Positions 40,021 to 50,663 are shown, counted from the first letter of the stretch. The stretch is 64,000 bases of DNA from Listeria costaricensis (GCF_900183385.1 NZ_FXUT01000008.1:62001-126000), one strand, 5' to 3'. The notes: generated by a model from the letters alone, not told the origin. Program-made: numbers and translations.

Positions 40021-40680
40021 ATGGTCGTTCGCAAGCTATTTACAGAACAATTGAATGATTTGCATCAACACCTGCTTGAGATGGGTGTTTTAGCTAATGA
40101 AGCTATCGTAAAAGCAGTAAAATCTTTGGTGGAACGTGACGAAGCGTTGGCCAAACGTGTGATCAGTGAGGATAAAGCGATCAATAATATGGAATTGTCA
40201 CTTGAACAGCGCTCGTTTGAACTGATTGCACTTCAACAGCCGGTTGGCGCAGATTTGCGTAAAATCGTCACAGTGATGAAGGCTAGTTCAGATTTGGAAC
40301 GTATCGGGGATCATGCGGTTAGTATTGCCAAAACAACGGTCATTTTAGGCGAGAGTAAAGTGGTGCGACCGATTCCTGAGATTCCCGAAATGGGTGCGAT
40401 CGTTAAGAAAATGCTGCATGACGTTCTAAATGCCTATCTGGCGGAAGATGCAGATTTCGCAAGGGAAATTGCGGCTCGAGACAATAAGGTGGATCATTTG
40501 CACCGGGTGGTTTATCAGAAGTGCATCAGCTTTATGCAGGAAGATCCGGAGCATTTGGAAGATATTTCACACCTTCTACTGGTTGCGCAATATTTAGAAC
40601 GAATTGGTGATTATATTACGAACGTGTCTGAGTGGATTGTCTATTTGAAGAGCGGGGAAATTGAAGAATTGAATCAGTGA
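40021..40680 (+). CDS. phoU: phosphate signalling regulator PhoU
   Basis: This 219-residue all-helical protein has two three-helix PhoU repeats, each with a metal-binding (E/D)xxxD-type motif; SDLERIGDHAVSIAK and YLERIGDYITNVSEW mark the repeats. PhoU damps Pst activity and PhoR signalling. Its ATG follows AAGGAGG, 12 bases after pstB. It ends the pst operon at a strong terminator. Confidence 0.94.
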   Translation: MVVRKLFTEQLNDLHQHLLEMGVLANEAIVKAVKSLVERDEALAKRVISEDKAINNMELSLEQRSFELIALQQPVGADLRKIVTVMKASSDLERIGDHAVSIAKTTVILGESKVVRPIPEIPEMGAIVKKMLHDVLNAYLAEDADFAREIAARDNKVDHLHRVVYQKCISFMQEDPEHLEDISHLLLVAQYLERIGDYITNVSEWIVYLKSGEIEELNQ

Positions 40681-40685
40681 GTCGG

Positions 40686-40724
40686 AAAATCCTTTTGCAA
40701 ACGATGAGCAAAGGGATTTTTTTG
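40686..40724 (+). terminator. terminator of the pst operon
   Basis: AAATCCTTTTGC pairs with GCAAAGGGATTT (one G-U pair), followed by TTTT. Confidence 0.9.
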
Positions 40725-40759
40725 TTGGTATAATGGCGGTAAGAAAAGGAGGGGGAAAG

Positions 40760-41329
40760 ATGACAGAATTGCCGAATATTGGGAGACCGGCTAAGCAGGC
40801 TTTGGCAAGTGTGCAAATTCATACATTGGAGGATGTCGCTAGGCAAAGTCAAGCAAATCTTGGCAAGCTTCATGGTGTCGGACCGAAAGCGCTTCGACTA
40901 TTGGAAACGGCTTTGCTCGAACAAGGGCTTCAATTTGCCGAGCAGATGGATTTTATTGTTGTGGCGCCGCGGGACTGTGAGAATGCGCCGAAAAAAGGTA
41001 TCATGCGTGATTATCTGATTGCGTCTGGAGCGGTTGACAGAAAGCGGCTAACTGAACTTTTAACAGCTGATTTTATTTGGAGAGTGCCGGGTGAATTTGA
41101 AATGGCTGGACGAGAGCGTTTTATAGAAGAGTTGGAGCGGAATAAAGAAACGGTTTCTTCGTTAGTGATTGACTCGATCGTGAGCCATGGAAAAGAAGGC
41201 GTAGCGCACGGGACGATGACAACGACTCAGGGAATGCACGTTTACTTTGCGGATTTCTTCCGTTTTGAAAATCACAAGAAAGAGGCGCGCATTCAGTCTA
41301 TCACCTCCTATGTCTTGATTCAGTCGTAA
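40760..41329 (+). CDS. helix-hairpin-helix plus NTF2-like domain protein
   Basis: This 189-residue protein joins two modules. Residues 1-60 ([36 protein letters not shown]) form tandem helix-hairpin-helix elements as in DNA-binding proteins or RNA polymerase alpha C-terminal domains. Residues ~75-189 look like a SnoaL/NTF2-like fold with a small-molecule pocket. The ATG at 40760 follows GGAGGGGGAAAG; an in-frame ATG at 40733 is too early. The combination suggests a ligand-linked DNA- or protein-binding role, but no function can be assigned. Confidence 0.65.
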   Translation: MTELPNIGRPAKQALASVQIHTLEDVARQSQANLGKLHGVGPKALRLLETALLEQGLQFAEQMDFIVVAPRDCENAPKKGIMRDYLIASGAVDRKRLTELLTADFIWRVPGEFEMAGRERFIEELERNKETVSSLVIDSIVSHGKEGVAHGTMTTTQGMHVYFADFFRFENHKKEARIQSITSYVLIQS

Positions 41330-41406
41330 TTTCGGCAAAAATAGTTGCGGGAAGAGGTGATTTCGCGCTATCATTGAAATATGACCCAAGTGATGGAGTG
41401 AAAATA

Positions 41407-41712
41407 ATGGAGAAAAGTAAAAGTTTATTGGATGAAGAAACGCTTTTTAATGTGACACAGGTTTTTAAAGCATTGTCAGACCCAACACGTGTGCAGATCC
41501 TCAATCTTTTACAAGACCGGGAATATTCCGTGAATGAAATCGCACGAACACTCTCGTTTAATCAGACGACCGTCTCGCATCAGTTGCGTTTTCTGAAAAA
41601 TTTGCGGCTGGTCAAGTCTCGTCGTGAAGGCACGTCTATTTTTTACACGCAGGATGATAATCACGTGTTAGAGCTGCTGTCTCAAGCTGTTCGTCATGTG
41701 CAGCATCATTAA
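41407..41712 (+). CDS. ArsR-family metal sensor, CzrA/SmtB alpha-5 type
   Basis: This 101-residue winged-helix repressor has recognition helix [15 protein letters not shown]. The C-terminal helix carries Asp-x-His-x10-His-x2-His, exactly the alpha-5 zinc site of CzrA (Asp84, His86, His97, His100 there). The alpha-3 cysteine motif of CadC is absent (EYSVNEIA instead). It should therefore sense Zn or Co rather than Cd/Pb. The ATG at 41407 follows GGAG. It precedes a P-type ATPase with an ArsR-type operator, its likely target. Confidence 0.88.
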   Translation: MEKSKSLLDEETLFNVTQVFKALSDPTRVQILNLLQDREYSVNEIARTLSFNQTTVSHQLRFLKNLRLVKSRREGTSIFYTQDDNHVLELLSQAVRHVQHH

Positions 41713-41713
41713 T

Positions 41714-41756
41714 AAAAAAGGACTATCTTGCCGTTATGCTGGAGATGTCCTTTTTA
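41714..41756 (+). terminator. terminator after the arsR-type gene
   Basis: AAAAAGGAC-TATCT pairs with AGAT-GTCCTTTTT. It separates the regulator from the ATPase, so the pump has its own promoter. Confidence 0.85.
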
Positions 41757-41801
41757 TGAAAATTATATATGCTTATATGTGCATGTTTCTAAAATAAATG
41801 C

Positions 41802-41854
41802 TTGAAGAATGGTCGGAATGGCGTTATACTATATATGCATAGTTGTTCATATAT
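41802..41854 (+). promoter_or_regulatory. promoter and ArsR-type operator of the metal ATPase
   Basis: TTGAAG (41802-41807)-17 bp-TATACT (41825-41830) is directly followed by an imperfect inverted repeat, ATATATGCATA-GT-TGTTCATATAT (41831-41854). Its right arm matches the ATATGAACA half-site of CzrA/CadC/SmtB operators. The operator covers the start point, which fits repression by the adjacent regulator. Confidence 0.7.
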
Positions 41855-41896
41855 TGATATTAAAATACATAGATAATGTAAGAAAGGATGAGAAAG

Positions 41897-44035
41897 ATGG
41901 CTGAGAGTGGGACAATCCAAAAAGAATACGTGCTGAACGGACTTGACTGTGCGAATTGCGCGATGAAAGTCGAACGAGGCGTGGCGCAGCTTAAAGGCGT
42001 AAAAGGCTGTACGGTAAACTTTGCCACGACGACGATGATTGCAGAAATTGATCAACAAGAAGAAGCTAATGTTGAAAAGGCAATTCGAGCTAAAGTGAAA
42101 CAATTGGAGCCAGAAATCGACCTGACGGATAAGGCAAGTAACGTGGCAGCAGCTGGCGGCCATGAACACGACCGGCAGTCGGGGGGCATCCAAGTATTGC
42201 TGTTACGGCTGGCGGTCAGTGCGGTTCTCTTTGCGGTGGGGAGCTTGGCACCGCTCGATGACAGCTGGACAGTGCTTGTGTTTCTGGCGGCGTATCTGCT
42301 GATCGGTGGGGATGTGTTGCTGCGGGCAGGTCGGAATATTATCCGTGGACAGGTCTTTGATGAAAACTTTCTGATGGCGCTCGCCACGATTGGTGCGTTT
42401 CTGATCGGTCAATATCCGGAGGGCGTGGCAGTCATGCTGTTTTATCAAATCGGGGAGCTGTTTCAAACGCTGGCTGTCAATCGGTCGCGGAAGTCGATCA
42501 GTGCGCTGATGGACATTCGGCCGGATTATGCCAACTTGAAAACGGATGGGCAGGTTGTCCGTGTTGCACCGGAGCAGGTGACTGTTGGGGCTCTGATTCT
42601 TGTGAAACCGGGCGAAAAGGTGCCGCTTGATGGGGAAGTCGAAAGCGGACATTCCATGGTCGATACGTCGGCGCTTACTGGCGAGTCGGTTCCTCGGAGT
42701 GTCAAACCCGGCAGCGAGGTGCTGAGCGGTTCCATCAATGCGAGCGGGCTTCTGACAGTGCGCGTCAAAAAGGCATTCAGTGAGTCGACCGTTTCAAAAA
42801 TTCTCGACTTGGTGGAAAATGCGAGCAACCGCAAAGCGCCGACTGAAAATTTCATCACCAAATTTGCGCGCTATTATACGCCAGCAGTCGTCATCGTGGC
42901 GGCCCTACTGGCACTGGTTCCACCGCTTGTCGTACCGGGGGCAGCATTGTCCGACTGGGTCTACCGGGCGCTCGTCTTTCTGGTCATTTCTTGTCCTTGT
43001 GCCCTTGTTGTCTCGATTCCATTGGGCTTTTTTGGCGGGATTGGTGCCGCTGGTCGAAAAGGTATTCTAATCAAAGGCAGCAACTATTTGGAAGCATTGA
43101 ATGATGTTCGTTTTGTTGTTTTTGACAAGACGGGAACGCTGACAAAAGGCGTTTTTGAAGTCACGCAAATCATGCCGCAAAATGGTTTTACTCGCGAGGA
43201 GGTGCTGAAAACAGCTGCCATTGCCGAGGCGCACTCGAATCACCCGATTGCACAGTCCATCAAGAAGGCCTATCAGCAGGACGTTTCAACGGAGGATGTT
43301 TCAAACTATGCCGAAGTCGCAGGCCATGGCGTGAAAGGATCGACTGGCGGTCAATCGTTTTTGGTAGGCAATGCACAACTTTTAAAAAAAGAAGGGGTTG
43401 CATTTGAAACGGTTCAAGCAGCAGGCACGATCGTTTATGTGGCGATTGACGGTGTTTTCGCGGGGACGATCACGATTGCGGATGAAGTGAAAACAGACAG
43501 TCGCCAAGCAATCACGGATTTGAAAGCGCAGGGTATCCGCCAAACGGTCATGCTGACGGGGGATAACGCCAGAGTCGGGCAGGCGGTGGCCCAAGAATTA
43601 GGGGTGGATGCCGTCTACAGCGAGCTTTTACCACAGGATAAGGTGGCCCAAATTGAGCAGCTGATTGAAGCAAAGGATGCACGCGAAAAGGTGGCCTTTG
43701 TGGGAGACGGCATCAATGACACGCCGGTACTAGCCCGTGCAGATGTCGGGATTGCCATGGGCGGACTTGGATCAGATGCAGCCATTGAGTCCGCCGATAT
43801 TGTAATCATGACTGACGAGCCGTCCAAAATCACAACCGCCATCCAAATCGCCAAACGCACGCGGAAGATTGTCTGGCAGAATATTATTTTTGCACTTGCG
43901 GTCAAGGCGTTCTTCCTCATTCTTGGTGCGGCAGGAATCGCAACGATGTGGGAAGCCGTGTTTTCAGATGTCGGCGTAACGCTGCTTGCCGTACTGAACG
44001 CCACTCGCGTACTAAATGTCAGAAAAATAAGCTGA
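41897..44035 (+). CDS. P1B-type heavy-metal (Zn/Cd/Co) efflux ATPase
   Basis: This 712-residue pump exports divalent metal ions across the membrane. An N-terminal metal-binding domain has GLDCANCAMKVE (Cys18, Cys21), followed by a His-containing stretch (GGHEHD). The membrane metal site is CPC (Cys366-Cys368) in ISCPCALVVSIPLG, the phosphorylated Asp410 is in DKTGTLTKG, and GDGINDTPVLARADVGIAMG is the hinge. CPC with this family context indicates Zn/Cd/Pb rather than Cu. The ATG at 41897 is eight bases after AAAGGA; an ATG at 41888 is the alternative. The gene looks richer in G+C than its upstream neighbours. Confidence 0.92.
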   Translation: MAESGTIQKEYVLNGLDCANCAMKVERGVAQLKGVKGCTVNFATTTMIAEIDQQEEANVEKAIRAKVKQLEPEIDLTDKASNVAAAGGHEHDRQSGGIQVLLLRLAVSAVLFAVGSLAPLDDSWTVLVFLAAYLLIGGDVLLRAGRNIIRGQVFDENFLMALATIGAFLIGQYPEGVAVMLFYQIGELFQTLAVNRSRKSISALMDIRPDYANLKTDGQVVRVAPEQVTVGALILVKPGEKVPLDGEVESGHSMVDTSALTGESVPRSVKPGSEVLSGSINASGLLTVRVKKAFSESTVSKILDLVENASNRKAPTENFITKFARYYTPAVVIVAALLALVPPLVVPGAALSDWVYRALVFLVISCPCALVVSIPLGFFGGIGAAGRKGILIKGSNYLEALNDVRFVVFDKTGTLTKGVFEVTQIMPQNGFTREEVLKTAAIAEAHSNHPIAQSIKKAYQQDVSTEDVSNYAEVAGHGVKGSTGGQSFLVGNAQLLKKEGVAFETVQAAGTIVYVAIDGVFAGTITIADEVKTDSRQAITDLKAQGIRQTVMLTGDNARVGQAVAQELGVDAVYSELLPQDKVAQIEQLIEAKDAREKVAFVGDGINDTPVLARADVGIAMGGLGSDAAIESADIVIMTDEPSKITTAIQIAKRTRKIVWQNIIFALAVKAFFLILGAAGIATMWEAVFSDVGVTLLAVLNATRVLNVRKIS

Positions 44036-44040
44036 GCAGA

Positions 44041-44073
44041 ATGTCGATCTTGTGAAAAGGTCGGCATTTTTCT
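44041..44073 (+). terminator. terminator after the metal ATPase
   Basis: ATGTCGATCTT pairs with AAGGTCGGCAT (G-U pairs), followed by TTTTT. Confidence 0.85.
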
Positions 44074-44167
44074 GAAGAGCTGGAAATAGGCGTGCTGAGC
44101 CGTTTTTATTTTGTCAAAGTGCTTCTTTATGGTAAAGTAATTACAAATCAAATGTTGGAGGAAAATC

Positions 44168-44554
44168 ATGAAAATGTCGTTTTCACAAAAATTGGCGATC
44201 ATCACGGGGATCATTTTAATGGTTGCGATTGCTGTTCTGGGTGTGATTTTCAATAAAAATCTGGGAATTATCATTGCTTTGTCGGTGCTTCAATTTGTGT
44301 TGATTCAGGCAATCTGTTACATTGGGATCTATTCAAAAATGAAAGTTGGTACCGCACGGGGGCGCAAGCTATTTACATGGGGAATGGTAACCACACTGAT
44401 TTTTTCAGGCATCATTATTTTGTTTGCCGCTGATAATTTCAGAACCTACGCACCTGCAATCATTGCGTTACTGGGTTATGCTTCTGCACTGATTATGCGC
44501 GAAGTGGAAAACACCAATCCGGCGAATAAGAAAGAGCAACGTCAGGAAAAATAA
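44168..44554 (+). CDS. small membrane protein, unknown
   Basis: This 128-residue protein has four hydrophobic segments (about 9-27, 31-52, 69-87 and 93-110) and a charged C-terminal tail (MREVENTNPANKKEQRQEK). TGGAGG precedes the ATG, seven bases away. No family is recognised. The next gene, 20 bases on, is probably cotranscribed. Confidence 0.65.
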   Translation: MKMSFSQKLAIITGIILMVAIAVLGVIFNKNLGIIIALSVLQFVLIQAICYIGIYSKMKVGTARGRKLFTWGMVTTLIFSGIIILFAADNFRTYAPAIIALLGYASALIMREVENTNPANKKEQRQEK

Positions 44555-44574
44555 ATCGAAAGGAATGAATGGCC

Positions 44575-45210
44575 ATGGGAATCCATCAATATTTTCAGAG
44601 TTTATCCGATTTGGAGAATATCTATCGCTGTCCGGGAAAATTCAAATATCAGGAGCATTCTGTCGCCGAACATTCTTTCAAAGTGACAAATATCGCACAG
44701 TTTTTTGGTAATGTGGAAGAACAGGCCGGTAATGTCGTCAATTGGCGGACTCTTTATGAGAAGGCGCTGAATCACGATTATTCGGAGCTTTTCATCGGGG
44801 ATATCAAAACACCTGTGAAATATGCGACGGCGGAACTGCGGGAAATGCTGTCAGAAGTGGAAGAAAGCATGACGCAAAACTTTATTCAGCGGGAAATTCC
44901 GGAAGAGTTTCAGCCTATTTATCGGCACCTGTTGAAAGAAGGAAAAGATACGACGCTTGAAGGCAAGATTCTGGCTATTTCTGATAAAGTGGACCTCTTA
45001 TATGAGTCATTTGGCGAAATCCAAAAAGGCAATCCGGAAAGTCTATTTGTTGAAATTTACCGAGAAGCGCTAGAGACGATTTGCCAGTATCGGGAAATGG
45101 CAAGCGTCGACTACTTTATGAAAGAAATCTTACCAGAAATGCTGGCTGGAAAAGGAATTGCAAAAACGGAATTGCCAGAGCTGACACGATCCATCTTGGC
45201 GGAAGCTTAA
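44575..45210 (+). CDS. HD-domain phosphohydrolase, YfbR-like
   Basis: This 211-residue protein has the YfbR/HDDC2 pattern: EHSVAEHSFKVTNIAQ with paired His, NHDYSELFIGDIKTP with the His-Asp, and ISDKVDLLYESFGE with the distal Asp. Such proteins are metal-dependent 5'-deoxynucleotidases. The start ATG at 44575 lies 10 bases after GAAAGGA; an in-frame ATG at 44569 is only four bases after it. The substrate is unproven. Confidence 0.75.
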   Translation: MGIHQYFQSLSDLENIYRCPGKFKYQEHSVAEHSFKVTNIAQFFGNVEEQAGNVVNWRTLYEKALNHDYSELFIGDIKTPVKYATAELREMLSEVEESMTQNFIQREIPEEFQPIYRHLLKEGKDTTLEGKILAISDKVDLLYESFGEIQKGNPESLFVEIYREALETICQYREMASVDYFMKEILPEMLAGKGIAKTELPELTRSILAEA

Positions 45211-45242
45211 AGGAGTAAAATCTTAAAGGGGAAGTGGAGCCG

Positions 45243-45482
45243 GTGGATCAAATCTTATCCGCACTTATTTTTCCAGCGCTGTTAGTTATGCTGTTTGCGC
45301 GCATCACCTACAATCGCTATGTCGCACTGGCTTTGATGGTGATTTTAATTGCGGCAAGCGCAAAATTAGGATATACACATACTTGGCCAGTCATCATTGC
45401 AGACGCCATTTCCATGGTTGTCGGTTTTGTCCTCGCAAAGAAAATGCTTGTGAAGCGGCGGGACAAGGATACTGACTGGTGA
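45243..45482 (+). CDS. csbA: CsbA-like small membrane protein
   Basis: This 79-residue hydrophobic protein has three membrane segments and the family stretch FPALLVMLFARITYNRYVALAL. In Bacillus csbA is SigB-controlled and lies directly before uvrBA, as here. GTG at 45243 is 11 bases after AAAGGGG; a GTG at 45234 is too close. The function is unknown. Confidence 0.8.
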   Translation: MDQILSALIFPALLVMLFARITYNRYVALALMVILIAASAKLGYTHTWPVIIADAISMVVGFVLAKKMLVKRRDKDTDW

Positions 45483-45499
45483 AATAGCTTTAGAGAGAG

Positions 45500-45531
45500 A
45501 AAACGTAACGGCTGTTTGTTGCGTTTTTTTC
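45500..45531 (+). terminator. terminator after csbA
   Basis: AAACGTAAC pairs with GTTGCGTTT, followed by a run of T. Confidence 0.85.
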
Positions 45532-45549
45532 TATGGAACGACGGAAAAG

Positions 45550-45595
45550 CGAAAATACGTTCGCTTTTTGCTAGGAGATTCATAAGAAATATGAT
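45550..45595 (+). promoter_or_regulatory. LexA-like SOS box and promoter of uvrBA
   Basis: CGAAA-ATAC-GTTCG (45550-45563) matches the Gram-positive LexA/DinR box CGAAC-N4-GTTCG at nine of ten positions. A promoter TTTGCT (45567-45572)-17 bp-TATGAT (45590-45595) lies right behind it. uvrB is a classic SOS gene. Confidence 0.72.
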
Positions 45596-45672
45596 AAAAT
45601 AGAAGAGCTACGGATGAAAGAAATCCGGTTTTTATATAGAAGAAATTCACTAAAATAATGGGGGAATGACCG

Positions 45673-47649
45673 TTGAAGGACCAGTTTGAATTAGTTTCTG
45701 AATATCAGCCGTCTGGAGATCAGCCGCGTGCGATCGAACAGCTGGTTGCGGGTCTCCAAAAGGGGCAAAAGCATCAGACGCTTCTAGGAGCTACCGGTAC
45801 AGGGAAGACATTTACGGTCTCCAATGTCATCCAGCAAATCAATAAACCAACGCTGATCATGGCGCATAATAAAACCTTAGCAGGACAACTATATAGCGAA
45901 TTTAAAGAATTTTTCCCGAACAATGCTGTCGAGTATTTTGTCAGCTATTACGATTATTATCAACCAGAAGCCTACGTGCCGCAGACGGATACCTTTATTG
46001 AGAAGGATGCCAGCATCAATGATGAAATTGACAAGCTGCGTCACTCAGCCACGGCTTCCTTGTTTGAACGGCGAGATGTGATCATCATTGCCAGTGTCTC
46101 CTGCATCTATGGTCTCGGTTCGCCGGAAGAATACGGGCATATGCTTGTGTCTCTCCGAACGGGGATGGAACTTGGACGCGATGAACTGCTTCGTCGCCTA
46201 GTGGATATTCAATATGATCGCAATGATATCGACTTTCAACGCGGCCGTTTTCGTGTTCGCGGCGATGTTGTGGAGATTTTCCCAGCCTCGCGTGATGAGC
46301 ACTGTATTCGTGTCGAATTTTTCGGTGATGAAATTGAACGAATCCGAGAAGTGGATGCTTTAACCGGCGAGATTCTGGGAGATCGCGAGCATGTATCGAT
46401 TTTCCCGGCATCGCACTTTGTAACTCGACCGGATATTTTGAAAAAAGCGATTGTCAATATCAAAGCTGAGCTGGCAGAACGACTAAAAGTTCTGCGGGCG
46501 GACAATAAATTATTAGAAGCACAGCGTCTTGAGCAGCGGACGAATTACGATATCGAAATGATGGAGGAAATGGGCTACTGTTCAGGTATTGAGAACTATT
46601 CGCGTCATTTGGCTTTACGTGAACCGGGTTCCACGCCTTACACACTGCTTGATTACTTCCCAGATGACTTCCAAATCGTTATTGATGAGTCCCACGTGAC
46701 GATGCCTCAGATTCGGGGCATGTACAATGGTGACCAAGCACGGAAGCAAGTGCTGGTGGATCATGGGTTCAGATTGCCTTCAGCCCTTGATAACCGACCA
46801 TTAAGACTGGAAGAATTTGAAAAACATATCAATCAAATCACGTTTATTTCCGCAACACCAGGTCCTTATGAGCTGGAAAAAAATCCAAACGTAATCGAGC
46901 AGATCATTCGGCCAACCGGCTTGCTTGATCCACTTGTGGAAATTCGACCAATCAAGGGACAAATTGATGATCTGATGGATGAAATCAACGAGCGTGTGGA
47001 AAAAGATGAACGCGTGCTGATCACCACATTGACGAAGAAAATGTCGGAAGATCTGACGGATTATCTGAAAGAAGCGGGCATCAAGGTGCAGTATCTGCAT
47101 TCAGAAGTCAAAACACTGGAACGGATTGAGATCATTCGCGACTTGCGACTGGGCGTATTTGATGTTCTGGTCGGTATCAACTTGCTGCGTGAAGGGATTG
47201 ACTTGCCGGAAGTATCACTCGTAGCCATTTTGGATGCTGATAAAGAAGGATTCCTGCGTTCAGAACGTTCGCTAATTCAAACAATGGGACGGGCAGCGCG
47301 TAATGAAAACGGACGCGTCATTATGTATGCAGACCATATCACAGATTCCATGCGCAAATCGATTGATGAAACCGAGCGGCGGCGCGAGATTCAAGAGGCT
47401 TACAACAAAGAACACGGCATCACACCGAAAACGATCCGCAAAGAGATCCGCGGTGTTATTGCGGCTACAAGTGCGGCGCCTGACGAGCAGGATGAAAAGC
47501 TGCGCGATTTGAGCAAGCTATCCAAGCAGGAACGCCTTGTATTGATCGAGGAGATGGAACAGGAAATGAAAGAAGCGGCCAAGGCACTCGATTTCGAACG
47601 TGCGGCCGAGTTGCGTGATGCGCTCTTAGAACTGAAAGCGGAAGGATGA
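45673..47649 (+). CDS. uvrB: excinuclease ABC subunit B
   Basis: This 658-residue helicase-like protein loads onto damaged DNA after UvrA and positions UvrC for incision. Seen are Walker [15 protein letters not shown], the beta-hairpin with Tyr cluster [20 protein letters not shown], helicase motifs ([36 protein letters not shown]) and the C-terminal UvrC-binding coiled coil ([19 protein letters not shown]). The start is TTG at 45673, after GGGGGAA. Confidence 0.97.
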   Translation: MKDQFELVSEYQPSGDQPRAIEQLVAGLQKGQKHQTLLGATGTGKTFTVSNVIQQINKPTLIMAHNKTLAGQLYSEFKEFFPNNAVEYFVSYYDYYQPEAYVPQTDTFIEKDASINDEIDKLRHSATASLFERRDVIIIASVSCIYGLGSPEEYGHMLVSLRTGMELGRDELLRRLVDIQYDRNDIDFQRGRFRVRGDVVEIFPASRDEHCIRVEFFGDEIERIREVDALTGEILGDREHVSIFPASHFVTRPDILKKAIVNIKAELAERLKVLRADNKLLEAQRLEQRTNYDIEMMEEMGYCSGIENYSRHLALREPGSTPYTLLDYFPDDFQIVIDESHVTMPQIRGMYNGDQARKQVLVDHGFRLPSALDNRPLRLEEFEKHINQITFISATPGPYELEKNPNVIEQIIRPTGLLDPLVEIRPIKGQIDDLMDEINERVEKDERVLITTLTKKMSEDLTDYLKEAGIKVQYLHSEVKTLERIEIIRDLRLGVFDVLVGINLLREGIDLPEVSLVAILDADKEGFLRSERSLIQTMGRAARNENGRVIMYADHITDSMRKSIDETERRREIQEAYNKEHGITPKTIRKEIRGVIAATSAAPDEQDEKLRDLSKLSKQERLVLIEEMEQEMKEAAKALDFERAAELRDALLELKAEG

Positions 47650-47656
47650 AAGCAAA

Positions 47657-50524
47657 TTGAACAAAGATAAGATTGTCATTCAAGGGGCAAGAGCCCATAA
47701 CTTAAAAAATATCGATGTGGAGATTCCGCGCGACAAGCTGGTCGTCATGACCGGGCTTTCCGGTTCCGGGAAATCTTCCTTGGCGTTTGATACGATTTAT
47801 GCGGAAGGTCAACGCCGCTATGTGGAATCTTTGTCCGCCTACGCGCGTCAGTTTCTAGGTCAGATGGACAAGCCGGACGTGGACCTGATCGAAGGCCTAA
47901 GTCCGGCCATTTCGATCGACCAAAAGACCACCAGCCGTAATCCGCGGTCAACGGTCGGAACGGTGACGGAAATCCATGACTATCTGCGGCTTCTCTATGC
48001 ACGTGTGGGCCACCCGATCTGCCCAAATCACGGCATTGAAATCAGCTCCCAAACAATCGAGCAAATGGTCGACCGTGTGCAGGAATTTCCTGAAAAGACA
48101 CGGCTGCAAGTTCTGGCTCCCGTCGTTTCAGGTAAAAAAGGCACCCATAAAAAAACACTGGAAGAAATCAAAAAAGAAGGCTACGTGCGCGTTCGCATTG
48201 ACGGTGAAGTCTATGATGTAACGGACGAAATCACGTTAGAAAAAAATAAAAAGCACTCCATCGAAATTATTATTGACCGGATCGTCCTAAAAGAAGGCGT
48301 CCACTCTCGTCTATATGATTCGCTGGAAGCCGCACTGAAACTAGCTGATGGCTATGCCGTTGTGGATATTATCGGTGAAAAAGAACTGCTTTTCAGTGAG
48401 CATTACGCTTGCCCTTATTGCGGTTTTTCTGTTGGTGAGTTGGAACCGCGGATGTTCTCTTTCAACAGTCCGTTTGGCGCCTGCCCAACCTGTGACGGCT
48501 TAGGAACCAAATTGGAAGTAGATGTCGATACTGTCCTTCCAGACCGGTCACTAAGTTTGAATGAAGGTGTGATTGTGCCTTGGCGTCCAATCAGTTCGCA
48601 GTATTACCCGCAAATGCTGGCAGCGGCATGTGCAGAATTCGGCATTGATATGGATACACCTTTTGAAAAATTGCCGAAAGACCATCAAGAGCTGATTCTA
48701 AATGGTTCTGGAGACAAGGAATTTTTCTTTAAGTATCAAAATGACTTCGGAATGACTCGCGAAACATGGATTCCGTTTGAAGGCATCCTGCCAAATGTCG
48801 AACGGCGCTACCGGGAAACGAATTCCGACTTTACACGCGAACAAATGTCACAATATATGACGGATCTGCCATGTCCCACCTGTCATGGCTATCGTCTTAA
48901 AGAAGAGGCTCTAGCAGTCAAAGTGGGCGACCGGCATCTTGGTGAAATCAGCCAACTGTCGATCGACCAAGGCTTGACGTTTTTTGAGACACTTGACTTA
49001 TCGGATAAGGAAAAACAAATTGCGGCCCCAATTTTAAAAGAAGTCAAAAGTAGACTGGGCTTCCTTAAAAATGTCGGCCTGAATTATTTAACCCTTAGTC
49101 GAGCGGCTGGTACACTTTCCGGTGGGGAAGCACAGCGGATCAGGCTGGCCACACAGATCGGCTCTCGTCTGACCGGCGTCCTGTATATTCTGGATGAACC
49201 ATCAATCGGTCTGCACCAGCGCGATAATGACCGCCTTGTCGAGACGATGCAAAGTATGCGCGACATTGGCAACACGCTAATCGTTGTCGAACATGATGAA
49301 GATACGATGCTGGCAGCGGATTATCTGATTGATATCGGACCTGGCGCCGGCGAGCATGGTGGCCGAGTCATTGCGGCTGGCACACCGGAAGAAGTGGCGA
49401 AGAATAAACAGTCGATTACTGGTCAATATTTGTCAGGGGATAAATTTATTTCTGTTCCGACCGAGCGCCGCAAAGGAAACGGCAATAAGCTGCAAATCAT
49501 TGGGGCTAAAGCCAATAACCTCAAAAATGTGTCAGTGGATGTGCCGCTTGGAACCTTTACATGTGTGACCGGTGTATCTGGCTCTGGGAAGAGCTCGCTT
49601 GTGAATGAGGTTCTTCGGAAGACACTCTCCCGCAAGCTGAACCGGGCGAATGCCAAGCCGGGCGAGCATAAAGAAATCAAAGGAATCGAACATCTGGAAA
49701 AAGTGATCGATATTGACCAATCACCGATCGGCCGCACCCCGCGTTCCAATCCGGCCACCTATACGGGTGCTTTTGATGACATTCGCGATTTGTTTGCCAG
49801 TACCAATGATGCCAAAGTACGTGGCTATAAAAAAGGCCGTTTCAGCTTCAATGTGAAGGGCGGTCGCTGTGAAGCCTGCAAAGGGGACGGCATCATCAAA
49901 ATCGAAATGCACTTTTTGCCGGATGTATATGTACCATGCGAAGTCTGCAACGGACAACGCTATAATAGTGAAACACTTGATATTCGCTATAAAGGGAAGA
50001 ACATTGCCGAAATATTGGAAATGACAGTGGAAGAAGGCTTGGAATTCTTTAAAAACCAGCCGAAGATTGCGCGCAAACTGCAAACGATTGTGGATGTGGG
50101 TCTTGGTTATATCCGTCTCGGTCAGCCGGCGACTACTTTGTCTGGTGGAGAAGCACAGCGGGTCAAACTTGCTTCCGAATTGCATAAACGCAGCAATGGC
50201 AAGTCATTCTATATTTTAGATGAGCCGACAACTGGCCTTCATGCGGATGATATCAGTCGTTTGCTGAAAGTATTGCAGCGTCTAGTTGATGAAAATGGCG
50301 ATACTGTCCTTGTGATTGAACATAATCTGGATGTGATCAAGCAAGCAGATCATATTATTGATCTAGGGCCAGAAGGTGGCGATGGCGGCGGACAGATTGT
50401 GGCAACTGGCACACCTGAAAAAGTAGCCGCATCGAAAAAATCCTATACCGGCTATTATTTAAAACCAATTTTGGAACGAGATAAAAAACGAACCAAAGCA
50501 AAAGTGAAGCAAGCGGAAAAATAA
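47657..50524 (+). CDS. uvrA: excinuclease ABC subunit A
   Basis: This 955-residue damage sensor has two ABC ATPase modules. Walker A loops are [13 protein letters not shown] near the start and [14 protein letters not shown] in the second half. Two full signature/Walker B sets ([28 protein letters not shown]) and zinc-finger cysteine pairs (CPYCGF.. [14 protein letters not shown].. CEVCNGQ) are present. It starts with TTG at 47657, seven bases after the uvrB stop and after GAAGGATG. Confidence 0.97.
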   Translation: MNKDKIVIQGARAHNLKNIDVEIPRDKLVVMTGLSGSGKSSLAFDTIYAEGQRRYVESLSAYARQFLGQMDKPDVDLIEGLSPAISIDQKTTSRNPRSTVGTVTEIHDYLRLLYARVGHPICPNHGIEISSQTIEQMVDRVQEFPEKTRLQVLAPVVSGKKGTHKKTLEEIKKEGYVRVRIDGEVYDVTDEITLEKNKKHSIEIIIDRIVLKEGVHSRLYDSLEAALKLADGYAVVDIIGEKELLFSEHYACPYCGFSVGELEPRMFSFNSPFGACPTCDGLGTKLEVDVDTVLPDRSLSLNEGVIVPWRPISSQYYPQMLAAACAEFGIDMDTPFEKLPKDHQELILNGSGDKEFFFKYQNDFGMTRETWIPFEGILPNVERRYRETNSDFTREQMSQYMTDLPCPTCHGYRLKEEALAVKVGDRHLGEISQLSIDQGLTFFETLDLSDKEKQIAAPILKEVKSRLGFLKNVGLNYLTLSRAAGTLSGGEAQRIRLATQIGSRLTGVLYILDEPSIGLHQRDNDRLVETMQSMRDIGNTLIVVEHDEDTMLAADYLIDIGPGAGEHGGRVIAAGTPEEVAKNKQSITGQYLSGDKFISVPTERRKGNGNKLQIIGAKANNLKNVSVDVPLGTFTCVTGVSGSGKSSLVNEVLRKTLSRKLNRANAKPGEHKEIKGIEHLEKVIDIDQSPIGRTPRSNPATYTGAFDDIRDLFASTNDAKVRGYKKGRFSFNVKGGRCEACKGDGIIKIEMHFLPDVYVPCEVCNGQRYNSETLDIRYKGKNIAEILEMTVEEGLEFFKNQPKIARKLQTIVDVGLGYIRLGQPATTLSGGEAQRVKLASELHKRSNGKSFYILDEPTTGLHADDISRLLKVLQRLVDENGDTVLVIEHNLDVIKQADHIIDLGPEGGDGGGQIVATGTPEKVAASKKSYTGYYLKPILERDKKRTKAKVKQAEK

Positions 50525-50560
50525 ATTCGTGCCCGCTCACTGCCAATAACTAATAGTAGC

Positions 50561-50610
50561 AAGCCTTCAAATGAACTGTTTTCATACATGCTCATTTGAA
50601 GGCTTTTTAG
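50561..50610 (+). terminator. terminator after uvrA
   Basis: AAGCCTTCAAATGA and TCATTTGAAGGCTT form a 14-bp perfect stem around a 17-base loop, followed by TTT. Confidence 0.93.
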
Positions 50611-50663
50611 AGTGTCTGAAAAATTTCGCCAAAAGTCTAAAGGAAGAATGGGACTCTGGTTGT

